From contig NZ_CP005188.1 in the NCBI RefSeq assembly GCF_001563285.1, positions 2,113,501-2,177,500 of the forward strand: a DNA stretch of 64,000 bases. The letters run 5' to 3'. The stretch's first letter is position 1. Every line of letters begins with the position of its first letter. A model generated the notes under the pieces. It was not told the origin of the DNA, did no database searches, and saw only the letters and a list, made by a program, of their open reading frames with translations. Shown here one piece after another: positions 54,368 through 62,561 of the stretch. Source of the stretch: Sphingobium sp. MI1205. Its GTDB lineage: Bacteria > Pseudomonadota > Alphaproteobacteria > Sphingomonadales > Sphingomonadaceae. Both the position numbers and the translations under genes were made by a program.

Positions 54368-55807
54368 ATGATAGGACAAGAGATCATAGATCAGTTCGTG
54401 GCGCTGCTGGGACCCAAGGGCGTCGTAACGGAACCGGACGACATAGCCCCGTGGCTCACTGACTGGCGCGGCCGATTCCACGGAGCCGCGGCCGCCATCC
54501 TGCAGCCCGATAGTACGGAAAAGGTCGCGGCGGCGGTCACCCTTGCTGGCGAACTTGGAGTCCCTCTTGTACCGCAGGGCGGAAATACGTCGATGGTAGG
54601 TGGCGCGACCCCTCCCCCCGATGGATCGGCTCTCATTCTTTCATTGCGCCGGATGAACCGCATTCGCGCCCTCTCACCGGACGACAATCTAGCCATATGC
54701 GAAGCAGGCGTCATCCTGGCTACGCTCCATGACGCGGCCGAAGAAGCCGGACGCCGCTTCCCGCTCAGCCTCGGCGCCAAGGGCTCTGCAACGATCGGCG
54801 GACTGATATCCACAAATGCTGGCGGCACGCAGGTCTTGCGCCACGGCACTATGCGGGCGCTGGTCGAAGGACTTGAGGCGGTTCTGCCCGATGGCAGCAT
54901 TTTCCAAGGTCTCGACGCGCTCAAGAAGGACAACCGAGGCTATGACATAAAGCAATTGCTGATCGGCGCTGAAGGAACGCTCGGCATCATCACCGCAGCC
55001 TCGTTGCGCCTCGTTCCGGCCATCGCCGCCCGCGCGGTGGGCTGGGTGGGCGTCCGTTCCCCCGCCGACGCGTTGGTTCTGCTCCGCATGGCAGAGGCGC
55101 GCCTGGGCGACAGCGTCGAGGCGTTCGAGATTATCGCCGACGATGGACTCGGCCATGTGCTCTCCCACATCCCCGGCACCCGATGCCCCATTGAGACCCG
55201 AACGCCCTGGCACGTGCTGATCGAGGTGGATCATGCCGATCTGTCCGATCCCGGCCCGGCGGAGCGGCTTGAGGATGCGCTTGCACAAGCATTGGAAAAC
55301 AGCCTCGCGGTGGATGCCGCGGTCGCCGCCAATGAAGCGCAAGCCTCCGCTTTCTGGCGAATCCGCGAATCGCTGTCTGAATCCGAGCGCGCGCAAGGCC
55401 CGGCGCTCCAATTTGACATCAGCGTACCCGTAGCGCGAATGCCCACCTTCATGATCGATGCGGCCGCAGCTGCGGAACGCGCCTTCCCCGGTACGACCGC
55501 GTCATCATTCGGGCATTTGGGCGATGGGAATGTTCATTTCCATGTCCGCGCGCCCAAAGGCACCCTCAATGGTCCAAACTGGATCGCCACGAATGGCCAA
55601 GCGATCAACGCCTTCGTGCATGATGCGGTCGTCGCCGCAGGCGGCTCCATTTCAGCAGAGCATGGCATTGGGCAGATGAAGCGCGCCGAACTGGGTCGCC
55701 TGGCCAGCCCGGCCCGGCTCCACGCGTTGCGCGCGATCAAGGCCGCTTTCGACCCGCAAGGCCTCATGAACCCAGATAAGCTGATACCGCGCCCCGAAGA
55801 GGGATAA
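54368..55807 (+). CDS. FAD-linked oxidase (GlcD / D-2-hydroxyacid dehydrogenase type)
   Basis: A 479-residue flavoprotein. The FAD_binding_4 domain (P-Q-G-G-N-T-S-M-V-G-G, then L-S-L-G-A-K-G-S-A-T-I-G-G-L-I-S-T-N-A-G-G) is followed by an FAD-oxidase C-terminal domain with G-H-L-G-D-G-N-V-H-F-H and S-A-E-H-G-I-G. These match D-lactate, glycolate or D-2-hydroxyglutarate dehydrogenases. The exact substrate is undecided. No partner Fe-S or flavoprotein subunit is adjacent, which favours a single-subunit D-2-hydroxyacid dehydrogenase. Confidence 0.9.
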   Translation: MIGQEIIDQFVALLGPKGVVTEPDDIAPWLTDWRGRFHGAAAAILQPDSTEKVAAAVTLAGELGVPLVPQGGNTSMVGGATPPPDGSALILSLRRMNRIRALSPDDNLAICEAGVILATLHDAAEEAGRRFPLSLGAKGSATIGGLISTNAGGTQVLRHGTMRALVEGLEAVLPDGSIFQGLDALKKDNRGYDIKQLLIGAEGTLGIITAASLRLVPAIAARAVGWVGVRSPADALVLLRMAEARLGDSVEAFEIIADDGLGHVLSHIPGTRCPIETRTPWHVLIEVDHADLSDPGPAERLEDALAQALENSLAVDAAVAANEAQASAFWRIRESLSESERAQGPALQFDISVPVARMPTFMIDAAAAAERAFPGTTASSFGHLGDGNVHFHVRAPKGTLNGPNWIATNGQAINAFVHDAVVAAGGSISAEHGIGQMKRAELGRLASPARLHALRAIKAAFDPQGLMNPDKLIPRPEEG

Positions 55808-55938
55808 GGCAAAAGGAAGCCCAGCACGGCCCGACAAAGCGATTGCCTCGCATCGCCAAGGTCTTTATCGCCCTGACCCAGTTTTTAGGAAAGGCGGCGC
55901 CTACGCATGCGCTGCTTTTGACAGAATGGAACAGCATC

Positions 55939-56727
55939 ATGGCTAGCGCGCCCGCGAATAATCTTCCTGTCTTCTACAATGACCTGTTGCCGCTCAACAG
56001 CGTCGATCATACGGCCTATCGCAGCCGGACGGTGGAGACCGCGCCCTTCCTCACCAAGCAGCATGCCGTTCCCCTGACCGTCGATGAATTCGTCGCGGCT
56101 CAGCGCTTCGTCCCGATCATCTTTTCCGCGGGCGACGAAGCCGTGCCGCTCGCGTTGATGGGCTTGAACGAAGGCGTCAACACCTTCCTCGACGATGAAG
56201 GCAAGCTGCGCGGGCCCGCCTATGTCCCGGCTTATGTTCGCCGTTACCCCTGGATGCTGGCAAAGCTGCGCCCCGACAGCGACGAACTGTCGCTTTGCTT
56301 CGATCCGACCAGCGAGGCGGTCGGCGAATTTGACGAGGGCCAACCCCTGTTCGATGACGGCAAGCCGAGCGAACTGACGCAGGGCGTTCTCAAATTCTGC
56401 GAAGATTTCGAGCAGGCTGCTGCCCGCACCAGCCAGTTCATGAAGGATCTGAAGGATCTTGACCTGCTGATGGACGGCGAGGTCGCAATCCAGGTTCCCG
56501 GCAATGACCAGCCCTTCGTGTATCGCGGATTCCGCATGGTGAATGAGGAAAAGCTGCGCGACATGCGCGGCGACCAGCTGCGCAAGATCAGCCAGAACGG
56601 CATGCTGCCCCTGATCCATGCCCATCTGTTCTCCCTGCAACTGATACGCGAGGTTTTCGAATCTCAAGTTGCGCAGGGCAAAGGCCCCATTTCTGTCCCG
56701 CAGGCGCCACAGCCGGCCGAAGCCTGA
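55939..56727 (+). CDS. SapC family protein
   Basis: A 262-residue protein. The ATG at 55939 (M-A-S-A-P-A-N-N-L-P) is chosen over a long upstream non-conserved extension. R-F-V-P-I-I-F-S, N-T-F-L-D-D-E-G-K, Y-V-P-A-Y-V-R-R-Y-P-W and L-C-F-D-P-T-S are the SapC signature. Despite the name, the family is not the SapABCDF transporter. In sphingomonads it is often found beside TonB receptors and polysaccharide or aromatic uptake genes. Role unknown. Confidence 0.9.
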   Translation: MASAPANNLPVFYNDLLPLNSVDHTAYRSRTVETAPFLTKQHAVPLTVDEFVAAQRFVPIIFSAGDEAVPLALMGLNEGVNTFLDDEGKLRGPAYVPAYVRRYPWMLAKLRPDSDELSLCFDPTSEAVGEFDEGQPLFDDGKPSELTQGVLKFCEDFEQAAARTSQFMKDLKDLDLLMDGEVAIQVPGNDQPFVYRGFRMVNEEKLRDMRGDQLRKISQNGMLPLIHAHLFSLQLIREVFESQVAQGKGPISVPQAPQPAEA

Positions 56728-56760
56728 TGGAAAAATCGTCTTTTTCAGCGCGCTAGGGAA

Positions 56761-56924
56761 AAGGTTTTCACTCGCCACTTGAAAGTGGCGGAGACCTTCT
56801 TTATCTTTCGAACATACGGCGCACCTGCCCCCCTTTCGGGTGTGTCGTATGGGCGCCTCCCCCTTTGGAGGCGTCTCCTCCCTGAACCTTGGCCACCCCA
56901 TGTGAAAACATGGGGTGGTTTTTT
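56761..56924 (+). ncRNA. Structured small RNA, SuhB/MmgR (alpha-r8)-like
   Basis: The region has no credible ORF but folds into a chain of elements. Hairpin 1 is CGCCACT-TGAA-AGTGGCG (56773-56790), with a possible outer AAGGT/ACCTT stem. A 12-bp hairpin with two G-U pairs (56814-56850) carries a C-rich loop, TGCCCCCCTTTCG. Hairpin 3 is GCGCCTCC-CCCTTT-GGAGGCGT (56853-56874). An unpaired TCTCCTCCCTGAACC follows, then a perfect terminator hairpin with T6. The anti-Shine-Dalgarno CTCCTCCCT between the last two stems resembles the core of the SuhB/MmgR family. The 5' end is estimated, and a shorter form from about 56850 is also possible. Confidence 0.65.
56893..56924 (+). terminator. Strong Rho-independent terminator of the sRNA
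   Basis: CCACCCCATGT, loop GAAA, ACATGGGGTGG: a perfect 11-bp stem followed by TTTTTT. It is the strongest terminator in the window and ends the small RNA. Confidence 0.9.
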
Positions 56925-57011
56925 ATGCGGCTCAATCCGGTCGCGGTTTCGCTTGACGGCAAGCGATGGCGCTCCTAAACGCGACCGCCTGCCAGCCGCC
57001 GATGCGGCCAA

Positions 57012-57086
57012 GGCCCCTTCGTCTAGCGGTCAGGACGCGGCCCTCTCACGGCTGAAACACGGGTTCGATTCCCGTAGGGGTCACCA
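57012..57086 (+). tRNA. tRNA-Glu (anticodon CTC)
   Basis: A complete cloverleaf: acceptor GGCCCCT pairs with AGGGGTC, with discriminator A and encoded CCA. The D-arm has GTCTAGCGGTCAGGAC, the anticodon loop reads C-T-C-T-C-A-C (anticodon CTC, Glu) and the T-arm is GGGTTCGATTCCC. It reads GAG codons, which are frequent in GC-rich genomes. Confidence 0.95.
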
Positions 57087-57333
57087 TATTTTTCAATATG
57101 TTATGGATTAGCGAAGGGGAATTTCCCTTATCTGCGCCTAGGAAAACTCAACTGCCAATTGATCCATAGCGACCTGAAGATGTGAAAGCCCGCTCTACCG
57201 CCTTATCAGGGCTGGCACCGGCGTGTTGATGGAACCGGCATTGCGCCCCCCCCCCCTGTTCCCGTTCGGCGTGTCGCGATCGTGAAACAGCCTCTTGTCG
57301 CGGCAGCAGTTGCGCACGGCACCAGCATATTGA

Positions 57334-58005
57334 TTAATTGCCGCGCAGCGACCCTATAATGGTATCGTAATTGACCCTCATGATCTGGCGCACTTTTTGG
57401 GCATCGCCAGCGGTGATCGCATCAGTCAGCGCAACATAATTCTCGGCACAGCCCGACAATTTCTCAAGCGGCACGCCCTCGGCAATGATGTCGGAATGAT
57501 AGCCATGGTTCATGCCGTCCATGGCAATGGTGATGTACCGGTTGTTTGAAAGGCTGTTGAACCGGTATTGATATTGCAGCAGTGATCGCATCACAAACCG
57601 CTTGTTACCGGTTTCCATGGCCGCTGCTATGACCGCACATGCGTCCCGTAACGGCTGGATTTCCTCCGGCGTGAGATGCCGCGCCATGACGAGGTCGGCG
57701 GCGAGAAACTGGAGCGCCGCAACCACTTCCATGATTTCGACGATTTCCTGCGGCGAATAGCTGCGGACGCGCGCGCCCCGGTTCGGCATGAGTTCAACGA
57801 TACCGTCACCCGCCAGAATGCGCAGCGCTTCCCGGATCGGCCCCCGCCCGGTCGACAGTTCCGCCATCAGATCAGCCTCAATCAGACGCTGCCCCGGCAC
57901 CATCTTGCCGTTCAGGAGGCGATCCGTGATCTGCGCAACAACGTCCTCGACCGTCTGGGACGCGCCCAGCCGATCGCTCCGCTTCGTCATATATCTCATA
58001 CTCAT
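57334..58005 (-). CDS. GntR family regulator, FadR/FCD subfamily
   Basis: A 223-residue regulator. A winged helix (about residues 15-85, with G-R-G-P-I-R-E-A-L-R-I-L-A-G-D-G-I-V) is followed by an all-helical FCD ligand domain with metal-type residues. It is divergent from the TonB receptor operon. A perfect ATTGT-TT-ACAAT palindrome in the shared region is the likely operator. It probably represses the operon until a carboxylate-type ligand binds. Confidence 0.9.
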   Translation of the reverse strand: MSMRYMTKRSDRLGASQTVEDVVAQITDRLLNGKMVPGQRLIEADLMAELSTGRGPIREALRILAGDGIVELMPNRGARVRSYSPQEIVEIMEVVAALQFLAADLVMARHLTPEEIQPLRDACAVIAAAMETGNKRFVMRSLLQYQYRFNSLSNNRYITIAMDGMNHGYHSDIIAEGVPLEKLSGCAENYVALTDAITAGDAQKVRQIMRVNYDTIIGSLRGN

Positions 58006-58086
58006 ATGCAGGTGTCTCTACCTCTTAGATCAACCCCGCACATGCGCAAGGCGCCTTCTCCATGGCCGACATTATCGTTTCATAAT

Positions 58087-58098
58087 ATTGTTTACAAT
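58087..58098. promoter_or_regulatory. Putative GntR operator
   Basis: ATTGT-TT-ACAAT, a perfect 5-2-5 palindrome. It is close to the ATTGTATACAAT form used by several FCD-GntR repressors. It overlaps the likely -35 of the TonB receptor operon, as expected for a repressor site. Confidence 0.55.
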
Positions 58099-58119
58099 CT
58101 GACGCAGGACTTATATCGG
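58091..58119 (+). promoter_or_regulatory. Candidate promoter of the TonB receptor-ThuA operon
   Basis: TTTACA (58091-58096) and TATCGG (58114-58119) are 17 bp apart, 45 bp upstream of the receptor start. The -35 lies inside the ATTGTTTACAAT palindrome. Confidence 0.35.
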
Positions 58120-58163
58120 AGCGGTACAAACACGCTGGCGGTACGGCCAGGATAAGTTGGGGG

Positions 58164-60356
58164 ATGACGATGCGTTTCACGGAAGGTCGGCGATTTGCAT
58201 TAGGCGCGGGAATTCTGGCAATCGGGGTTTCGCTGGCCACGCCATTGCTTGCACAGGACAAACAGAGCGCGGATGGGGAGCTGGGAGACATCGTCGTCAC
58301 AGCGCAACGTCGTGCCGAAAATCTGCAGGATGTTCCGATCGCCATCGCCGCTGTCGAGGGCGGCACTCTGGCAAAGCTGGGCGTGCGCCGCAGCGAGGAA
58401 CTGTCGATCCGGGTGCCCAGTCTGACCATCGGAAACGATTCCAACATCGGCCAGCCCTATATTCGCGGCGTCGGATCGCAATATTCGTGGCCCGGCCTCG
58501 ATCCCAGCGTCTCGCTCTATGTCGATGGGGGGTATGTCCAGCGGCAGGCCGGCTCGATCCTGGAATTTGTCGACATCAAGAATGTCCAGGTGCTGAAAGG
58601 CCCCCAAGGCACGCTATATGGCCGCAACGCGACCGGCGGCGCGATCCTCATTGAGCAGAATAATCCGCAAACCTCCGGTGTGGAGGGCTATGTCTTCACG
58701 GAATATGGCCGTTTCAACGACTGGCGCAGCCAAGCGGTTCTGAACCTGCCGGTCTCCGACACCCTGGCCGTCCGCTTCGCGGGCCAGTACCGTGAGCGCG
58801 ACGGCTTCATCCACAATGTGCTGACCGGAAAGGATGAGGGCGGCGGCAAGTCCGTGCTCGCGCGCGGCAAACTACAATGGACGCCCAATGACGCGCTGAC
58901 CGTCCGGCTGACCTCCGAATATTTCCGTGATAAGGGGTCCTACGGTTCGCTGCGGGAGCGCCTGTCGGGCGATCTCTGCCTGATTTGCAACATCTACGGC
59001 TTCACGCCACCCGAAGGCTTCTATGAAGTCAGCGGTCGCCCGAACCTGACGGTCGGGAGGTCCTATTCCAACAACCTCACCCTTATCTACCAGGCTGACG
59101 CCTTCACGCTCACCAGCATCACCACTTATCGCGACACCCGCTTCAGCGCGGACAATGACAATGACTTTTCCGGCCCAGATTTCCTGAACAGCGTCGTGAC
59201 GGAGCGCGGCAAGACCTTCGTGCAGGATGTGCAGCTGTCGTCCAGTTTCGACGGCATGATCAATTTCCTGGCCGGCGCCTTTTACGAACGCGACCGCGCC
59301 CGCGCCAACCTTCATATTGGCGGCGATGCCACTGCAGGGGTGCCGTCTGTCGAAACGGACAACCGCACACGGCTCAATTCTTTTTCGGTCTATGGCGAGG
59401 CCTATGTCGATTTCGCACCGGACTGGCGCCTGACCGGAGGGCTGAGATATAATCGCGACTCCAAGAAGCTTGCCGTCGCCAACTCCCCCGGCGGCTCGAT
59501 CTTCGGCGGCGGATCGCCTGCCGAGTTCGGCATCTCCAAGAGCTTCAGCGACGTGACCCAGCGAGCGGTCATCGCCTACAAGCCCGGCAACGCGAATTAT
59601 TATGTGAGCTACAATAAGGGCTTCAAGAGCGGCGGATTCAACACGCCGACCTTCGCGCCGGTGACGCCGCTCAATCAGGAAAACCTCACCAGTCTGGAGG
59701 TCGGCGCCAAGAACAGCTTCATGGGTGGCCGTTTGCGAACGGAAGTTGCCGTCTTCCATTATTGGTATGACGATCTTCAGGTGTCACATGTCGACTTCAA
59801 CACCGGCGGCATCGTGTCGCAGAACGCAGCTTCCGCTCGCACAACGGGCGTTGAAGGCAGTGTGGACGCCAAACTGTCGCGGATGCTCTCTCTTGGCGCT
59901 TCCGGCACCTATCTGCATTCACGCTTCAAGGACTTTGAAGGCGCCGCGATCTTCGAGCCTGTGCCAGGCGGCATTGGCCTCGCCAACGGGTCTGAGGATT
60001 TGAGCGGGCACCGCATGCCCTATTCGCCGACGTTCAGCGGCAGCGTCTATGGGACGTTGAGCTTCGACCTCAAGGGCGATGTCACGGCCGAGGTTTCCGC
60101 AGTGGCGCGCTATACCAGCGGCTATGATTTCTCGCCGGGTGCCAGCGGGCCGCTCCGCCTGGATCGTCAGGACGCCTTCACCATCGTCAACCTGAACGGA
60201 ACGGTGCGGATGCCCGGCGGGCTGAGTGTCGGCTTCTACGTCAACAATCTCACTGGCCGGAAATACTATGCGTCGGCCGTCACCGCGGTCTATGCTGCGG
60301 AATATCATCCCGCCGCGCCGCGCACATTCGGAGGATCGATCCGTTACGATTTCTGA
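58164..60356 (+). CDS. TonB-dependent receptor
   Basis: A 730-residue outer-membrane receptor. A signal peptide runs to about residue 31 (L-A-T-P-L-L-A-Q). A possible TonB box and plug follow (I-V-V-T-A-Q-R-R-A-E-N-L-Q-D-V-P-I-A-I). The 22-strand barrel ends in S-I-R-Y-D-F with the C-terminal Phe. The plug motif V-L-K-G-P-Q-G-T-L-Y-G-R-N-A-T-G-G-A-I is textbook. It is the first gene of the operon with ThuA-VOC-SDR-ThuA and is the likely uptake route for their substrate. Confidence 0.95.
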   Translation: MTMRFTEGRRFALGAGILAIGVSLATPLLAQDKQSADGELGDIVVTAQRRAENLQDVPIAIAAVEGGTLAKLGVRRSEELSIRVPSLTIGNDSNIGQPYIRGVGSQYSWPGLDPSVSLYVDGGYVQRQAGSILEFVDIKNVQVLKGPQGTLYGRNATGGAILIEQNNPQTSGVEGYVFTEYGRFNDWRSQAVLNLPVSDTLAVRFAGQYRERDGFIHNVLTGKDEGGGKSVLARGKLQWTPNDALTVRLTSEYFRDKGSYGSLRERLSGDLCLICNIYGFTPPEGFYEVSGRPNLTVGRSYSNNLTLIYQADAFTLTSITTYRDTRFSADNDNDFSGPDFLNSVVTERGKTFVQDVQLSSSFDGMINFLAGAFYERDRARANLHIGGDATAGVPSVETDNRTRLNSFSVYGEAYVDFAPDWRLTGGLRYNRDSKKLAVANSPGGSIFGGGSPAEFGISKSFSDVTQRAVIAYKPGNANYYVSYNKGFKSGGFNTPTFAPVTPLNQENLTSLEVGAKNSFMGGRLRTEVAVFHYWYDDLQVSHVDFNTGGIVSQNAASARTTGVEGSVDAKLSRMLSLGASGTYLHSRFKDFEGAAIFEPVPGGIGLANGSEDLSGHRMPYSPTFSGSVYGTLSFDLKGDVTAEVSAVARYTSGYDFSPGASGPLRLDRQDAFTIVNLNGTVRMPGGLSVGFYVNNLTGRKYYASAVTAVYAAEYHPAAPRTFGGSIRYDF

Positions 60357-60358
60357 CG

Positions 60359-61171
60359 ATGACAATCGATTACCTCGCCGCACGTAACATCCTGGTCGCC
60401 GTGAAGGGTCATGCCTATGACCATGAGCCCTTCCGGACGATGCTGGACGCGATCGCGTCCGCCCGGCCGGGTCTGACCTGGACGATTGTCGAACAACCGG
60501 GCGTGGATGCATTGATCGAGGCGCAGGCGCTCGATCGTTTCGCCGCGATACTTTTTTATGACATGTCGGGCATCACCCCGGGCGGGCCGGAGCAACTTAC
60601 CCTCATCGATCCACCCCACAAGCTCCAGCGGGGTTTCGAAACCCTGCTGGCGAAGGGCATGCCGCTGCTTTTCCTGCACCATGCGATCGCGAGCTGGCCC
60701 GCATGGCCGCGCTTCGCTCGTTTGACAGGCGGCCGATATCTGTTCCAGCCGCGTGTCATCGACGGCGTCCTGGTGCCCGATGCAGGATATATCCACGACC
60801 AGATCCATCACGTCGCACCGGTCATGCCGCATCCGGTGACGGCCGGGCTGGAGGACGGCTTCGACCTAGAGGACGAACTATACCTCTTCGATGTGTTCGA
60901 AGAGGATGTGATCCCGCTGATGGCGAGCGATCATATGTTCAGTACGTCGAATTTCCATTCATCCGCTCTTGCCGTTGGTGGACGGCTGTTCGACAATGAA
61001 GGCTGGGACCGGCCGCCGGGCAGTGCCCTTTTCGCATGGATGCGGCATGAGGGTGCAAGCGATATCATCTATATTCAGGGCGGCCATGGACCAACCGCCT
61101 ACGGCAATGCGGGATACCGGACGCTGCTGGGCAATGCGATCGACTGGCTGATTAGGGACAAGGCTGCTTAA
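60359..61171 (+). CDS. ThuA-like domain protein (first)
   Basis: A 270-residue protein of the ThuA family (class I glutamine-amidotransferase-like fold). Segments such as I-L-F-Y-D-M-S-G, P-L-L-F-L-H-H-A-I-A-S-W-P and H-P-V-T-A-G-L fit the family, as does Y-I-Q-G-G-H-G-P-T-A-Y-G-N-A-G-Y-R near the end. It starts 2 bp after the receptor stop. ThuA proteins take part in sugar or aromatic side pathways and the chemistry is not settled. Confidence 0.85.
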   Translation: MTIDYLAARNILVAVKGHAYDHEPFRTMLDAIASARPGLTWTIVEQPGVDALIEAQALDRFAAILFYDMSGITPGGPEQLTLIDPPHKLQRGFETLLAKGMPLLFLHHAIASWPAWPRFARLTGGRYLFQPRVIDGVLVPDAGYIHDQIHHVAPVMPHPVTAGLEDGFDLEDELYLFDVFEEDVIPLMASDHMFSTSNFHSSALAVGGRLFDNEGWDRPPGSALFAWMRHEGASDIIYIQGGHGPTAYGNAGYRTLLGNAIDWLIRDKAA

Positions 61172-61210
61172 GGCGGCATTGAACACGAGAAAGAAGGACG
61201 TGACGCGCGA

Positions 61211-61762
61211 ATGGTGATGGTTCCAAGATTCGGATCGGTGCGGCAGTTGGGCGTCGTGGTGAAGGATGCCGAGGCAGCGATGCTGCACTGGGGGCGCCAT
61301 ATGGGCGTCGGCCCCTTCTTCGTGATAGAGGGTGCGACATTTCAGGATTATCGCTACCGCGGTGTTCCCGGCCCCTCCCCTGTCTGCACATTCGGCTATG
61401 CGCAGGCGGGCGACCTTCAGGTGGAGATCATCGCCCAGACCAATGATGCGCCGAGCGGCTATCTGGACTTCCTCGCCAGCGGTCGGGAGGGATGCCAGCA
61501 TCTGTCTTCTTGGCAGGCGTCGGATGCCGAATTCGAGGCGGTCTATGCGCAGGCGCTCTCCAGCGGCGCGCAGCTGATGCATGAAGGCTATGCAGACGGC
61601 TCCCGTTTCGCCTATTTCGCGACCGGCGAAGGCTTACCCGGCGGCCTGGCGTTCGAGATTGCGGTCGGCCTTCGTCCCGAACTTCTCCCCGTCCACGCCA
61701 TGCTGCGGGCAGCGAACGAAAGCTGGGACGGCAGCGACCCCATTCGGCGGATGCCGTCATGA
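61211..61762 (+). CDS. VOC (glyoxalase/dioxygenase fold) protein
   Basis: A 183-residue protein. It begins Q-L-G-V-V-V-K-D-A-E-A-A-M, the usual VOC betaalphabetabeta start, and has L-Q-V-E-I-I-A-Q, with a second half ending in L-A-F-E-I-A-V-G-L. Potential metal ligands (His, Glu) occur at the expected strand positions but are not all certain. The family includes epimerases, lyases, isomerases and dioxygenases, so the reaction cannot be named. It overlaps the SDR gene by 4 bp. Confidence 0.82.
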   Translation: MVMVPRFGSVRQLGVVVKDAEAAMLHWGRHMGVGPFFVIEGATFQDYRYRGVPGPSPVCTFGYAQAGDLQVEIIAQTNDAPSGYLDFLASGREGCQHLSSWQASDAEFEAVYAQALSSGAQLMHEGYADGSRFAYFATGEGLPGGLAFEIAVGLRPELLPVHAMLRAANESWDGSDPIRRMPS

Positions 61763-62538
61763 GCGGCCTGCTGTCTGAACGTGTCGCCATCGTCACCGGC
61801 GCAGGAGGCGGCATCGGCGGCGCCATCGCTTCAGCCTTTGCCGAAAATGGAGCGCATGTGATCGTCGCCGATTTGGCGGGGCAGGACGAGATGGCAGGCC
61901 GGATCGCCGGCATGGGCCAAAGCGTTCAGGCCATGGACCTGGACGTCAGCCGTCAAGACTCCATCAATCGGCTGACGCAAGCCGTGCTGGATCGGCACGG
62001 GCGCATCGACATATTGGTGAATGCCGCGGGCCGGTTCGATGCAACCGCGATCACCGACGTTTGCCATGCCGACTGGCAGAGGATTTTCGACGTCAACGTC
62101 TTTGGCCTGGCCGCCATGTCGCAGGCGGTGATCCCCTCCATGACCGCCCAGGGTAGCGGCCGGATCATCAATCTTGCATCGATCGGCGGGCGGCGCGCGG
62201 ACGAAAAAACCATCGTCTATTCGGCCAGCAAGGCGGCGGTGATCAGTATCACGCAGGCGATGGCGCTGGCCTTCGCCAAACAGGGTGTGCGGGTGAACGC
62301 GATCGCCCCCGGTCCCGTGCGCTCAGGGCTTTGGGCCGAATTGGATCGCGACTTTAGCCGGCGCTATCTTCAAGCCGACCCTGGCGCCTTTACCGCTCTG
62401 GCGGAGGCGGCGACCCCCACGGGCGCGATCGCATCGCCCGAGGATATCGCGGGCACCGCCCTGTTCCTGGCCTCGTCGGCCAGCAATCATGTGGTCGGGC
62501 AAACGATCAACGTCGACGGCGGCGTCCTGTTGAGCTGA
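61759..62538 (+). CDS. Short-chain dehydrogenase/reductase
   Basis: A 259-residue classical SDR with T-G-A-G-G-G-I-G-G-A-I at residues 13-23, N-A-A-G, catalytic Ser in N-L-A-S-I-G-G and Y-S-A-S-K with the catalytic Tyr and Lys. The late V-V-G-Q-T-I-N-V-D-G-G is typical. The D-L near residue 38 suggests NAD preference. It would oxidise or reduce a hydroxyl/keto group of the imported compound. Confidence 0.92.
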   Translation: MSGLLSERVAIVTGAGGGIGGAIASAFAENGAHVIVADLAGQDEMAGRIAGMGQSVQAMDLDVSRQDSINRLTQAVLDRHGRIDILVNAAGRFDATAITDVCHADWQRIFDVNVFGLAAMSQAVIPSMTAQGSGRIINLASIGGRRADEKTIVYSASKAAVISITQAMALAFAKQGVRVNAIAPGPVRSGLWAELDRDFSRRYLQADPGAFTALAEAATPTGAIASPEDIAGTALFLASSASNHVVGQTINVDGGVLLS

Positions 62539-62561
62539 ACCTAATCGGGAGAGGGACCCAT

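Noticed and set aside
57246..57256. Run of eleven C
   Set aside because: It is a homopolymer in non-coding DNA. It may be a real slip-prone tract or a sequencing artefact, and nothing nearby depends on its length.
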